Of a stretch of 64,000 nt of DNA, positions 1 to 8,286 are shown in pieces; the stretch's first letter is position 1; the number at the start of each line of letters is the position of its first letter. A program made the translations under genes and the position numbers. The stretch comes from Paracidovorax citrulli (GTDB taxonomy: Bacteria > Pseudomonadota > Gammaproteobacteria > Burkholderiales > Burkholderiaceae_C), in the NCBI RefSeq assembly GCF_900100305.1, contig NZ_FNEY01000023.1, positions 21,526-85,525 on the forward strand. The letters run 5' to 3'. The notes under the pieces are model-generated. The model ran no database searches, was not told the DNA's origin, and worked only from the letters and a program-made list of their open reading frames with translations.

Positions 1-212
1 ATGGGCAGCAGCACGGTTCCCGTGAAAAAGCTCTTCGCGCCCTTCTCGCTGGGCTGCAGGTACCACCGCTTGGAGGAAAACAGCGCTTCGGGATCGGCGC
101 TGTAGGGCAGCACCTTGAACCAGCCCTTGACGCCCCAGGCGTCCGCGATGCGCCCTACTTCCACCGCGTCGGCGGGCAGGTCGGCGGGATCGAGGATGGG
201 AAGGGCGGGCAT
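1..212 (-). CDS. rimM: Ribosome maturation factor RimM (N-terminal part, cut by window edge)
   Basis: RimM binds ribosomal protein S19 and helps 16S rRNA processing and 30S assembly in the cytoplasm. The visible N-terminal ~70 residues include [18 protein letters not shown], the typical RimM opening beta-barrel motif with the conserved GxxGxKG-like turn. The ATG lies at 210-212; the rest of the gene continues to the left of the window. It follows rpsP on the same strand, the usual rpsP-rimM-trmD-rplS order. A terminator hairpin stands between the two genes, which should lower rimM expression relative to rpsP. Confidence 0.93.
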   Translation of the reverse strand, partial: MPALPILDPADLPADAVEVGRIADAWGVKGWFKVLPYSADPEALFSSKRWYLQPSEKGAKSFFTGTVLLP

Positions 213-230
213 GGCGAAAAAAGGGATGAA

Positions 231-273
231 AAGAAAAAAAGCGGGCTCCGTTTGCCGTGGCAACGGAGCCCGC
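231..273 (-). terminator. Intrinsic terminator/attenuator between rpsP and rimM
   Basis: On the minus strand a long stem (GCGGGCTCCGTT paired with AACGGAGCCCGC, 241-273) is followed by a run of seven T with more T-rich sequence (231-240). It lies inside the rpsP-rimM operon, so it should end most transcripts after rpsP and let a fraction read into rimM. This fits the much higher need for S16 than for RimM. Confidence 0.85.
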
Positions 274-315
274 CTCGTTCCGGGAAGATGGATCTCCCGG
301 CTCGACGACCGAGGA

Positions 316-573
316 TCAGGCGGCGACGGCCTTCTTGGCGGCCTGCTTGATCAGACGATCGACGGTGTCGGACGTCTGGGCGCCCACGCCCTTCCAGTAC
401 GTCAGGCGGTCCTGGGCGATGCGCAGACCCTCTTCGCCTTCCTTGGCGGTGGGGTTGTAGAAGCCCAGGCGCTCGATGAAGCGGCCATCGCGGCGCACGC
501 GCTTGTCGGCAACGACGATGTTGAAGAACGGACGGCCCTTGGAGCCGCCGCGGGAGAGTCGAATCACGACCAT
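316..573 (-). CDS. rpsP: 30S ribosomal protein S16
   Basis: An 85-residue basic protein with the canonical S16 sequence: [20 protein letters not shown] at the start, then [22 protein letters not shown]16 is a structural protein of the small subunit needed for 30S assembly. The length matches the family. The ATG at 571-573 is preceded on the minus strand by a GAAGGA Shine-Dalgarno at proper distance. It is the first gene of the rpsP-rimM operon, and a terminator follows it. Confidence 0.97.
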   Translation of the reverse strand: MVVIRLSRGGSKGRPFFNIVVADKRVRRDGRFIERLGFYNPTAKEGEEGLRIAQDRLTYWKGVGAQTSDTVDRLIKQAAKKAVAA

Positions 574-696
574 AATGAATCCTTCGGGTGGGTGACAGCA
601 AAATCTGTCGAGGTTTTGCGGCGTTTGAGACACGCGACATGGCCACCCGGCCAGCGACACGCTGCAAAGCCCGCGATTATATCCACATCCCGACGT

Positions 697-1218
697 ATGC
701 CCAATATCCGCCCGAGCCGCGACGAAGATCTTCCCGCCATCACCGCCATCTATGCCCACCATGTGCTGCACGGCACGGGCACCTTCGAGACCGATCCGCC
801 CAGCGCCACCGACATGGCGGCGCGGCGGGCGGACGTGCTGGCGCGCGGCCTGCCCTACCTGGTGGCCGAGGAACAGGAAGAAATCCTCGGGTTCGCCTAC
901 GCCAACTGGTTCAAGCCGCGCCCGGCCTACCGCTTTTCCGCGGAAGACTCGATCTACGTGGCGGACGCGGCCCGTGGGCGCGGCGTGGGCCGGCTGCTGC
1001 TGGATGCGCTGTGCGGCGCTGCCGAGGCCGCGGGCGTGCGCAAGCTGCTGGCGGTGATCGGCGACTCCGCCAACGCCGGCTCGGTCGGCGTGCACCGCGC
1101 CGCCGGCTTCACCGAAATCGGGGTGATGCGCTCGGTCGGCTGGAAGTTCGGTGCGTGGCGCGACGTGGTGCTCATGGAAAAGCCCCTCGGCGCCGCGGAC
1201 ACCACGGCACCCGAATGA
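697..1218 (+). CDS. GNAT N-acetyltransferase, phosphinothricin acetyltransferase-like
   Basis: A 173-residue GCN5-related acetyltransferase of the Pat/Bar (YncA-type) group. The N terminus [23 protein letters not shown], the middle segment with GTFETDPPS, the acetyl-CoA loop [13 protein letters not shown] (about residues 95-108) and the C-terminal [16 protein letters not shown] are typical. The family acetylates small amines such as phosphinothricin or methionine sulfoximine; the substrate here is unknown. No clear Shine-Dalgarno precedes the chosen ATG, which is picked because homology begins there. The stop overlaps the next gene's start (ATGA), so the two are translationally coupled. Confidence 0.88.
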   Translation: MPNIRPSRDEDLPAITAIYAHHVLHGTGTFETDPPSATDMAARRADVLARGLPYLVAEEQEEILGFAYANWFKPRPAYRFSAEDSIYVADAARGRGVGRLLLDALCGAAEAAGVRKLLAVIGDSANAGSVGVHRAAGFTEIGVMRSVGWKFGAWRDVVLMEKPLGAADTTAPE

Positions 1219-1700
1219 CCCCGGACCGGCACGCACCGATGGCCCGCCCCCGCGGCAAAAGCAAGACGGTCGCCGCGTGGCTGGCCTTCCTCGGGGGTCC
1301 GCTCGGCCTGCACCGCTTCTACCTGCACGGCTTCGGCGACCTGATCGGCTGGATGCTGCCGATTCCCACGGCGCTGGGCATCCACGGCATCCAGCGGGTG
1401 CAGCAGTTCGGGCAGGACGACCACCTGAGCTGGATGCTGATCCCCCTGCTGGGCTTCACGATCGCCGGATGCGCGCTGCGGGCGATCCTTTATGGCCTCA
1501 TGGCACCGGAGCGCTGGAATGCGCGCTTCAACCCGGGCAGCGCAGCCGACGCACCCGCCGGGCGCACCCGCTGGGCGACGGTGTTCGCGATCGCGCTGTC
1601 GCTGATGCTCGGCACGGCGGTGCTCATGGCGAGCATCGCGTTCAGCTTCCAGCGCTATTTCGAATACCAGATCGAAGAGGCACGCAAGATTTCGCAGTGA
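1215..1700 (+). CDS. TM2-domain membrane protein
   Basis: A 161-residue inner-membrane protein. Residues ~14-60 form a TM2 domain ([20 protein letters not shown]), with the characteristic glycine-rich first helix, the LHRFYLG-type turn and a second helix. Two further hydrophobic segments follow (~75-95, ~118-140). The biochemical role of TM2 proteins is not established. It overlaps the upstream acetyltransferase gene by 4 bp, suggesting one transcript, and converges on the phosphate-transporter gene 21 bp downstream. Confidence 0.8.
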   Translation: MTPDRHAPMARPRGKSKTVAAWLAFLGGPLGLHRFYLHGFGDLIGWMLPIPTALGIHGIQRVQQFGQDDHLSWMLIPLLGFTIAGCALRAILYGLMAPERWNARFNPGSAADAPAGRTRWATVFAIALSLMLGTAVLMASIAFSFQRYFEYQIEEARKISQ

Positions 1701-1721
1701 GGCGGCGCCGCGGCGCCCGGA

Positions 1722-2732
1722 TCAATACAGCTGCAGGCTGATCCAGTAGGCAATCGCGGCCACGAAGGCGCTGGCGGGAATCGTGAGGATCCACGCCCAG
1801 ACGATGTTGCCGGCCACCCCCCAGCGCACGGCGCTTGCGCGCTGGGTGGAGCCCACGCCGACGATGGCGCCGGTGATGGTGTGGGTGGTGGACACCGGGA
1901 TGCCGAGGGTGGTGGCGAGGAACAGGGTCATCGCCCCGCCCGTCTCGGCACAGAAGCCGCCGACGGGCTTGAGCTTGGTGATCTTCTGGCCCATCGTCTT
2001 CACGATGCGCCAGCCGCCGAACATGGTGCCCAGGCCGATGGCCAGGTAGCACGCGACGATGGTCCAGGTCGGCGGCGCGGTGTCCGAGGCAGAGGCATGC
2101 CCGGTGGCGATCAGCAGCAGCCAGATGATGCCGATCGTCTTCTGCGCGTCGTTGCCCCCGTGGCCCAGGCTGTAGGCGCCGGCGGAGAGCAGCTGCAGGC
2201 GGCGGAACCACTTGTCCACCTTGCTGGGCCGGGAGCGGCGGAAGATCCACGCCACGGCCACCATCATGAGGGAGCCGAGCAGGAAGCCGAGCAGCGGCGA
2301 CACGAAGATGAACGCCACGGTCTTGAAGATGCCTCCGGAAATCAGCGACCCGATGCCGGCCTTGGCGATCACCGCCCCCACGATGCCGCCGATCAGCGCG
2401 TGCGAGGAGCTGCTGGGGATGCCGTAGTACCAGGTGATGACGTTCCAGGTGATGGCACCCACCAGCGCGCCGAAGATCACATGGGTGTCCACCACCCCGG
2501 GCTGCACGATTCCCTTGCCGATGGTGGCGGCCACGCTCAGGTGGAAGATGAAGATCGCGATGAAGTTGAAGAACGCGGCGAAGATGACGGCCTGCGTGGG
2601 CTTGAGAACGCCGGTGGAGACGACGGTCGCGATCGAATTGGCGGCGTCGTGGAACCCGTTCATGAAATCGAACAGGATGGCGAGCGCGACCAGGAGGGCG
2701 ACGACCCACAGGGCGGTTTGTACGGTTTCCAT
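1722..2732 (-). CDS. PiT-family inorganic phosphate transporter
   Basis: A 336-residue integral membrane protein of the PiT family (proton- or sodium-coupled phosphate or metal-phosphate symport). The two duplicated family signatures are present: MNGFHDAANSIATVV near the N terminus and GHGGNDAQKTIGII near residue 195. About ten hydrophobic segments are visible. It is shorter than E. coli PitA (about 500 aa) because it lacks the long central loop, as in many DUF47-linked Pit proteins. It lies 27 bp downstream of a DUF47 gene on the same strand, the standard two-gene operon. Confidence 0.93.
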   Translation of the reverse strand: METVQTALWVVALLVALAILFDFMNGFHDAANSIATVVSTGVLKPTQAVIFAAFFNFIAIFIFHLSVAATIGKGIVQPGVVDTHVIFGALVGAITWNVITWYYGIPSSSSHALIGGIVGAVIAKAGIGSLISGGIFKTVAFIFVSPLLGFLLGSLMMVAVAWIFRRSRPSKVDKWFRRLQLLSAGAYSLGHGGNDAQKTIGIIWLLLIATGHASASDTAPPTWTIVACYLAIGLGTMFGGWRIVKTMGQKITKLKPVGGFCAETGGAMTLFLATTLGIPVSTTHTITGAIVGVGSTQRASAVRWGVAGNIVWAWILTIPASAFVAAIAYWISLQLY

Positions 2733-2759
2733 GCTTTGAGCGCTTGCGTCCGCCGCGGA

Positions 2760-3407
2760 TCAGGAGTTCTCGAGGATGATGCCCTCGATGTGGTTGGCCA
2801 CGTCCTCGCACTTGTCGGTGATGGTTTCCAGCAGCTCGTAGATGGCCTTGAGCTTGAGCACCTCGCGCACGTCGGGCTCTTCGCGGAAGAGCTTGCTCAT
2901 GGCGCTGCGCATGACGCGGTCGGCGTCGCTTTCCAGGCGGTCGATTTCCTCGCAGGTCTTGAGCGCCGCCTCGGCCACGCCCGGATCGGCGATCTTCTCC
3001 AGCAGCTTGACGGCATCGCGCAGCCGCTCGCAGCACTTCAGGCTCAGGTCCGTCAGTCGGCTGATCTCTTCGGTCATGTGGCGCACGTCATAGAGCGCCA
3101 TGGTTTCGGCCGAATCCTGGATCAGGTCGGCCACGTCGTCCATCGTGTTGATGAGCGAATGGATCTGCTCGCGGTCGATCGGCGTGATGAAGGTCTTGTG
3201 GAGCGTGCGGTTGACCTCGTGCGTCACGCGGTCCGCAGCCCGCTCGGCGTTGTCCACGTCCTGGTTGTACTTGTCGCGCAGGTGCGGGTCGTTGTAGTTG
3301 GCGACCAGTTGGGAGAAGGCCCTCGCAGCCTCGACGATGCGGTCCGCATGCTGGTTGAACATCTCGAAAAAATTGCCCTCGCGGGGCAACAGCTTTCCAA
3401 ACAACAT
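2760..3407 (-). CDS. DUF47 (TIGR00153, PhoU-like) phosphate-transport accessory protein
   Basis: A 216-residue all-helical, acidic cytoplasmic protein of the DUF47 family, distantly related to PhoU and thought to modulate the neighbouring Pit transporter. It shows the typical MLFGKLLPREGNFFEMFNQH start and the repeated helical E/D-rich motifs ADRVTHEV and IDRLESDADRVM. The ATG at 3405-3407 is preferred over one 36 bp upstream because AGGAG stands just before it. A Pho-box-like repeat lies ~56 bp upstream, suggesting phosphate control. Confidence 0.9.
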   Translation of the reverse strand: MLFGKLLPREGNFFEMFNQHADRIVEAARAFSQLVANYNDPHLRDKYNQDVDNAERAADRVTHEVNRTLHKTFITPIDREQIHSLINTMDDVADLIQDSAETMALYDVRHMTEEISRLTDLSLKCCERLRDAVKLLEKIADPGVAEAALKTCEEIDRLESDADRVMRSAMSKLFREEPDVREVLKLKAIYELLETITDKCEDVANHIEGIILENS

Positions 3408-3462
3408 GGGGGGACTCCTGGACGACTGGCAGGCATGCGCCACCTGCGGCGTGGCCGCGATT

Positions 3463-3480
3463 GTGACGAAATGGTGACGA
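3463..3480 (-). promoter_or_regulatory. Putative Pho box upstream of the DUF47-pit operon
   Basis: On the minus strand two copies of TCGTCAC are spaced exactly 11 bp apart (TCGTCAC-CATT-TCGTCAC). This is the half-site size, spacing and GTCA core of PhoB sites (CTGTCAT-N4-CTGTCAT). It lies in the 322-bp gene-free stretch 3408-3729 between the DUF47 gene and the outer-membrane barrel gene. Apart from an AAGGA ribosome site before 3730, I see nothing else in that stretch. The PhoB assignment is inference from spacing and context. Confidence 0.45.
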
Positions 3481-3729
3481 TTTCAAGAAAGGCGCGAGTT
3501 TAACCGCGACCGGGATGCCGATCCGATCCCGGCAGATGCCGCCCGATGCGCCGCGTTGCGCCAATGCACACGCGCCTTGTGAGCGCACTCCTACAGACGC
3601 CGGACGCGAGTGCCCACAAACCTCATGCGCCACGGCCCTTCCAATGGGCCCAAGGCCCGTCCGCGGGCCGAGGTGCAGCCTCCGATCCTGCCACCACCGC
3701 CCGTCTGTCCTCCACCATAAGGAAAACCC

Positions 3730-4332
3730 ATGCACACACCGAACCGTTCCCTCCGGCTGTTGTCCTGCGCCCTCGCCCTCGCCTGCGGCACCATGGCCGC
3801 CCATGCCCAGGCCGGCCGCGCGACCGGCAACTCCTTCATCCCCGCCACGCAGCAGGGCTATATCGGCCTGAACGCCGGCCAATCCAAATACGACCTGCGC
3901 AATGGCACGAGCCCCTTCGATTTCGACGACAGCGACACCGGCTGGAAGCTCTACACGGGCGGCTTCTTCCATCCCAATGTCGGGGTGGAGTTCGGCTACC
4001 TCAATTTCGGCAAGGCCACCCGCCTCGGCGGGGACACCAAGGCACAGGGGCTGAACTTCAGCCTGGTGGGCCGTGCACCGATCAGCGAACAGTTCGACAT
4101 CTTCGGCAAGCTCGGCACGACCTACGGCCGCACGAAAACCTCCGGCAATCCCGGTTTCGGCGTGGCCACGGGGGACGACAGCGGCTTCGGCCTGTCCTAT
4201 GGCGCGGGCGTGCGCTGGGCGTTCAATCCCCAGTGGGCCGCCGTGCTGGAGTGGGAGCGCCACCGCCTGCATTTCGCCGACGGCAAGTCGGATGTGGACA
4301 TGACGACGATCGGCGTGCAGTACCGGTACTGA
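3730..4332 (+). CDS. Small outer-membrane beta-barrel protein (OmpA-like/opacity type)
   Basis: A 200-residue secreted protein with a clear signal peptide (cleavage after AAHAQA, residue ~27) followed by an eight-strand barrel pattern. It alternates aromatic and polar strands: GYIGLNAGQSKYDL, GWKLYTGGFFHPNVGVEFGY, and a C-terminal strand ending VDMTTIGVQYRY with the terminal aromatic expected for BAM recognition. It resembles the OmpA-like transmembrane domain in which substrate is unknown. AAGGA precedes the ATG. It has its own promoter region and ends at a bidirectional terminator facing the liv genes. Confidence 0.85.
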   Translation: MHTPNRSLRLLSCALALACGTMAAHAQAGRATGNSFIPATQQGYIGLNAGQSKYDLRNGTSPFDFDDSDTGWKLYTGGFFHPNVGVEFGYLNFGKATRLGGDTKAQGLNFSLVGRAPISEQFDIFGKLGTTYGRTKTSGNPGFGVATGDDSGFGLSYGAGVRWAFNPQWAAVLEWERHRLHFADGKSDVDMTTIGVQYRY

Positions 4333-4357
4333 TCCATCGCCCTCCCCTCGGAAACGC

Positions 4358-4383
4358 AAAAAGGCCCTTCGCAGGGCCTTTTT
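4358..4383. terminator. Bidirectional intrinsic terminator
   Basis: A perfect palindrome, AAAAAGGCCCT-tcgc-AGGGCCTTTTT with a UUCG-class tetraloop and T runs in both directions, lies between the convergent barrel gene (ends 4332) and livF (ends 4414). It serves both. Confidence 0.92.
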
Positions 4384-4413
4384 CTCGTCCATGGCGCAGG
4401 GCGCGCCGTCGTG

Positions 4414-5142
4414 TCACTCGCCCAGGTAGGCGGCGCGCACGCGCGGATCGTTCAGCAGGTCCTGGCCCGGGCCGGTCATGGTGATCAGGCCGGATTCCAT
4501 CACGTAGCCGCGGTCGGCCAGGGCCAGCGCGCGGCTGGCGTTCTGCTCGACCAGCACGATGGTCACGCCCAGGGCATAGACGTCGCGCACCACCTCGAAG
4601 ATCTTGTCCACCATGATGGGAGACAGGCCCATGGAGGGTTCGTCCAGCAGCAGCACCTTGGGCTGGCTCATGAGCGCGCGGCCCATGGCGAGCATCTGCT
4701 GCTCGCCGCCGGACATGGTGCCCGCGAGCTGGTCCTTGCGCTCGCGCAGGCGTGGGAAGATGCTGAACATCTTCTCGATGTCGGCCTGGATGCCGGCCTT
4801 GTCGTTGCGCGTGTAGGCGCCCATCAGCAGGTTCTCGGTGATGGTCATGCGGGCGAACACGCCGCGGCCCTCGGGCACCATCACCAGACCCTTCTTCACG
4901 AGGTCCCAGGCGCCCTTGCCGCGGATGCTCTCGCCCAGGTAGTGGATGTCGCCGTCGTTCATCGCCAGCGTGCCGGTGATGGCCTTCATCGTCGTGGTCT
5001 TGCCGGCACCGTTGGAACCGATGAGGGAGACGAGCTCGCCCTCGCGCACCTCGAAGTCCACGCCCTTGACGGCCTGGATGCCGCCGTAGGCCACCTTCAG
5101 GCCCTTCACGGACAGCAGTACGTTGTTGGATTTCTCGGCCAT
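4414..5142 (-). CDS. livF: Branched-chain amino-acid ABC transporter ATP-binding protein LivF
   Basis: A 242-residue ABC ATPase. Walker A GSNGAGKTTTMKAITG (~39), the signature MSGGEQQMLAMGRALM (~140), Walker B VLLLDEPSMGLSP (~160) and the H-loop region are all present. The short MSGGE signature and the C-terminal sequence LLNDPRVRAAYLGE are hallmarks of LivF. It forms a heterodimer with LivG to power uptake through LivHM. The start lies 2 bp after the livG stop. It is the last gene of the livHMGF operon. Confidence 0.94.
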   Translation of the reverse strand: MAEKSNNVLLSVKGLKVAYGGIQAVKGVDFEVREGELVSLIGSNGAGKTTTMKAITGTLAMNDGDIHYLGESIRGKGAWDLVKKGLVMVPEGRGVFARMTITENLLMGAYTRNDKAGIQADIEKMFSIFPRLRERKDQLAGTMSGGEQQMLAMGRALMSQPKVLLLDEPSMGLSPIMVDKIFEVVRDVYALGVTIVLVEQNASRALALADRGYVMESGLITMTGPGQDLLNDPRVRAAYLGE

Positions 5143-5144
5143 GC

Positions 5145-5927
5145 TCAGTGTCCTCCGGTGCCCAGGTAGGCCTCAATCACTTTTTCGTTCTTCTGCACGT
5201 CGGCAGGGGTTCCTTCGGCGATCTGCTTGCCGTAGTCGAGCACGGTCACGCGGTCGCACAGGCCCATCACCAGCTTCACGTCGTGCTCGATGAGCAGGAT
5301 GGTGCGGTTGTCGCGGCGGATGCGGTCGATCAGTTCGCGCAGCTGCACCTTCTCGGTGGCGTTCATGCCGGCGGCCGGCTCGTCGAGCGCGATCAATTGC
5401 GGATCGGTGGCCAGGGCGCGCGCGATCTCCAGGCGGCGCTGGTCGCCGTAGGACAGGGTGCGTGCCTTGAAATCGGCGTATTTGCCGATGCCCACGTAGT
5501 CGAGCAGTTCCTGCGCGCGCCTGGCGATCGCGGCCTCTTCTTCCTTGAAGGCCTTGGTGCGGAAGATCGCGCCGATCAGGCCGGACTGGGTGCGGATGTG
5601 CCGGCCCACCATCACGTTCTCGAGCGCCGTCATCTCGGCGAAGAGCCGGATGTTCTGGAACGTGCGCGCGATGCCCGCCTTGGCGACCTCGTGCACCGCC
5701 GTGGGCTCATAGGACTTGCCGGCCAGCTGGAAGGTGCCGCTGTCGGGCGTGTAGAGGCCCGTGATGACGTTGAAGAAGGTGGTCTTGCCTGCGCCATTCG
5801 GGCCGATGAGGCCGTAGACCTGGCCGCGGCCGATGGTGATGCCCACGTCGGAGAGGGCCTGCAGCCCGCCGAAGCGCTTGGAAATACCGGCGACCCGCAG
5901 CACCACTTCGTTGGTTGTTTCTGCCAT
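5145..5927 (-). CDS. livG: Branched-chain amino-acid ABC transporter ATP-binding protein LivG
   Basis: A 260-residue ABC ATPase with Walker A GPNGAGKTTFFNVITG (~41), signature LSYGDQRRLEIARALA (~154) and Walker B LIALDEPAAGMNATE (~174). The AAGMN after Walker B and the longer form with the C-terminal ADVQKNEKVIEAYLG distinguish LivG from LivF. It acts on the cytoplasmic face with LivF. It is 24 bp downstream of livM and 2 bp upstream of livF. Confidence 0.94.
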   Translation of the reverse strand: MAETTNEVVLRVAGISKRFGGLQALSDVGITIGRGQVYGLIGPNGAGKTTFFNVITGLYTPDSGTFQLAGKSYEPTAVHEVAKAGIARTFQNIRLFAEMTALENVMVGRHIRTQSGLIGAIFRTKAFKEEEAAIARRAQELLDYVGIGKYADFKARTLSYGDQRRLEIARALATDPQLIALDEPAAGMNATEKVQLRELIDRIRRDNRTILLIEHDVKLVMGLCDRVTVLDYGKQIAEGTPADVQKNEKVIEAYLGTGGH

Positions 5928-5951
5928 GTTCGTTGCTCTCGAAGGGTGTTC

Positions 5952-7028
5952 TCAGGACTTCTGCACGAGGCTCTTGCCGTGCTCGGGCGACGGCCAGAGG
6001 CCGCGCGGGCGCAGCAGCATGATGATGATCATGGCCAGCGCGATCAGCAGCTGGCGCAGGATGGCGGAGTCGAGGCGGCCGTCCGTCATGGACTGCAGCG
6101 GGCCCGCCACGTAGCGCAGCACCTCGGGCAGCGCGGACAGCAGCACGGCACCCAGGATCACGCCGGGGATGTGGCCGATGCCGCCCAGCACGACCATGGC
6201 CACGATCATCACGGACTCCATCAGGCTGAAGGACTCGGGCGACACGAAGCCCTGGAACGCACCGAACATCGCGCCCGAGACGCCGCCGAAGGACGCGCCC
6301 ATGCCGAAGGCCAGCAGCTTGAGGTTGCGGGTGTTGATGCCCATGGCCTTGGCGGCGATCTCGTCCTCGCGGATGGCCATCCAGGCGCGGCCGATGCGCG
6401 AGTCCTGCAGCCGGTAGCAGATGATGACGCTGAACACCACCAGGACCAGGAACAGGTAGTAGTAGAGCGTGACGGAGTTGATGTCGTAGCCGAACAGCTC
6501 CAGGCGCCGGCCGAGATCCAGGCCGAAGACCTTGACCGAGTCGATCTGGCCGATGCCCTTGGGCCCGTTGGTCAGGTTGACGGGGTGGTCCAGGTTGTTC
6601 AGGAAGATGCGGATGATCTCGCCGAAGCCCAGCGTCACGATGGCCAGGTAGTCGCCGCGCAGCTTGAGCGTGGGCGCGCCGAGCAGTGCCCCGCAGACCG
6701 CGGCCACCAGCGCGGCCAGCGGTATCACGAGCCAGAGGGAGGTGTGCAGACCGTTGGGGAACATGGCCGCGAAACTCGCGAAGGTATCCGACAGGTGCGG
6801 CGACGCCATCAGGCCGAAGAGGTAGGCACCCACGGCGTAGAAGGCCACGTAGCCGAGGTCCAGCAGCCCGGCGTAGCCGACCACGATGTTCAGGCCCAGG
6901 GCCAGCATGACGTAGAGCAGCGCGAGGTCGGCGATGCGGACCCAGGCGTTGCCGAAGGACTGCAGGATGAGCGGCAGGACGAGCAGCGCGATGGCGCCGA
7001 TGATCCATTGGGCTTTGTTGTTTTTCAT
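5952..7028 (-). CDS. livM: Branched-chain amino-acid ABC transporter permease LivM
   Basis: A 358-residue inner-membrane permease with eight or more hydrophobic helices. It carries the LivM-type motifs GLNIVVGYAGLLDLGYVAFY (~50) and the cytoplasmic coupling loop RIGRAWMAIREDEIAAKAMGI (~230). The C terminus ends in LRPRGLWPS, the usual family ending. The ATG at 7026-7028 follows a GGAGCG ribosome site and is preferred over an upstream in-frame start. It is 13 bp downstream of livH. Confidence 0.93.
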   Translation of the reverse strand: MKNNKAQWIIGAIALLVLPLILQSFGNAWVRIADLALLYVMLALGLNIVVGYAGLLDLGYVAFYAVGAYLFGLMASPHLSDTFASFAAMFPNGLHTSLWLVIPLAALVAAVCGALLGAPTLKLRGDYLAIVTLGFGEIIRIFLNNLDHPVNLTNGPKGIGQIDSVKVFGLDLGRRLELFGYDINSVTLYYYLFLVLVVFSVIICYRLQDSRIGRAWMAIREDEIAAKAMGINTRNLKLLAFGMGASFGGVSGAMFGAFQGFVSPESFSLMESVMIVAMVVLGGIGHIPGVILGAVLLSALPEVLRYVAGPLQSMTDGRLDSAILRQLLIALAMIIIMLLRPRGLWPSPEHGKSLVQKS

Positions 7029-7041
7029 GGGAATGCGCTCC

Positions 7042-7971
7042 TCAGGCACGGTCGGCCACACGCTCGCCCAGCAGGCCCGAGGGGCGCAGCGTGAGGATGA
7101 TGATCAGCACGATGAAGGCGAAGATGTCGGTGTAGTTGCTGCCCAGCAGGCCGCCCGTGAGGGTGCCGATGTAGCCCGAGCCGATGGCCTCGATGAGTCC
7201 GAGCAGGATGCCGCCCACCACCGCGCCGGCCAGGTTGCCGATGCCGCCGAACACGGCCGCCGTGAAGGCCTTCAGGCCCGGCAGGAAGCCCATGGTGTGC
7301 TGGGCGGTGCCGTAGTTGGAGGCGTACATGATGCCGGCGATCGCGGCGAGCACGGCCCCGATGATGAAGGTGGCCGAGATCACCATGTCCGGCTTGACGC
7401 CCATCAGGGCGGCGACGCGCGGGTTCTCCGCGGTGGCGCGCATGGCGCGGCCGAGCTTGGTGTAGTTGACCAGATAGACCAGCGAGGCGAGCGCGATGGC
7501 CGTGACGGCCAGGATCAGCACCTGCGTGGAGGTGATCACCGCGCCGCCGATCTGGAACGGCGTGGTCGGCAACAGCGTGGGATAGGGCTTGTAGTTGGGC
7601 TTCCAGATGATCATGGCCAGCGTCTGCAGCAGGATGGACATGCCGATGGCGGTGATCAGGGGAGCGAGGCGGGGACTGCTTCGCAACGGACGGTAGGCGA
7701 CCTTTTCGATGGTGAAGTTGAGCGCAGCGGCGACCACGCAGGCGATGATGGTGGCCAGCAGGAGAATGACCCAGCCCGGAGCGCCCGGCATGGCTTCCTG
7801 CATCAGCCCGATGCAGCTCCAGCTGGTCAGTGCCCCGATCATGAGCACTTCCCCGTGGGCGAAGTTGATCAACTGAATGATGCCGTACACCATGGTATAG
7901 CCCAAGGCTATCAAGGCGTACATGCTGCCGAGGACCAGACCGTTGATGATCTGCTGCAGCAAAATGTCCAT
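7042..7971 (-). CDS. livH: Branched-chain amino-acid ABC transporter permease LivH
   Basis: A 309-residue permease starting MDILLQQIINGLVLGSMYAL, with GYTMVYGIIQLINFAHGEVLM, the LivH signature, and the coupling segment TKLGRAMRATAENPRVAALMGV. It ends in LRPSGLLGERV. GAAGGA precedes the ATG. It is the first gene of the operon. No periplasmic binding-protein gene (livJ/K) is present nearby, so the binding protein must be encoded elsewhere, as is common in this family of bacteria. Confidence 0.93.
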   Translation of the reverse strand: MDILLQQIINGLVLGSMYALIALGYTMVYGIIQLINFAHGEVLMIGALTSWSCIGLMQEAMPGAPGWVILLLATIIACVVAAALNFTIEKVAYRPLRSSPRLAPLITAIGMSILLQTLAMIIWKPNYKPYPTLLPTTPFQIGGAVITSTQVLILAVTAIALASLVYLVNYTKLGRAMRATAENPRVAALMGVKPDMVISATFIIGAVLAAIAGIMYASNYGTAQHTMGFLPGLKAFTAAVFGGIGNLAGAVVGGILLGLIEAIGSGYIGTLTGGLLGSNYTDIFAFIVLIIILTLRPSGLLGERVADRA

Positions 7972-8055
7972 AGAAAAAGTCCTTCGTTGATAACGTCCCA
8001 TCCCGTCATTGGGCCGGGAATCGGTACAGCCTTTTGGGCCCGATTGCCATGTAGC

Positions 8056-8089
8056 AAAAAACCCGCCAGGACAGGTGCCACGCGGGTTT
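8056..8089 (-). terminator. Hairpin with T tract between chemoreceptor gene and livH
   Basis: Minus strand AAACCCGC ... GCGGGTTT, an eight-base stem with a loop of about 15 bases, runs into six T. It lies in the 315-bp gene-free stretch 7972-8286 and most simply terminates the chemoreceptor transcript. An attenuator before livH is possible, but no leucine/valine-rich leader is visible. The rest of the stretch shows only the livH ribosome site. Confidence 0.7.
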
Positions 8090-8286
8090 GGTGCGGGATT
8101 GTAGCCAGATGCCTTGCGGGCGCCTTACCACGGCTGGACGGGGTTTTCCCGGGGATGGACAAGACATCAGCAGCCCGAACAGGCCATTAGGCGCGCTGAT
8201 CCATTCACGCATGGACGCGGTGCCGGCGGGGCGCTGGTGGAGCGGAGGCTGCAGCCGTCTCCCGCCCTTCCCGGCAGTGGAGAAGG

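Noticed and set aside
7972..8286. A leucine-type leader peptide with attenuator before livH
   Set aside because: The short frame reading ...WHLSWRVFCYM is not enriched in Leu, Ile or Val, and the hairpin is explained as terminator of the chemoreceptor gene.
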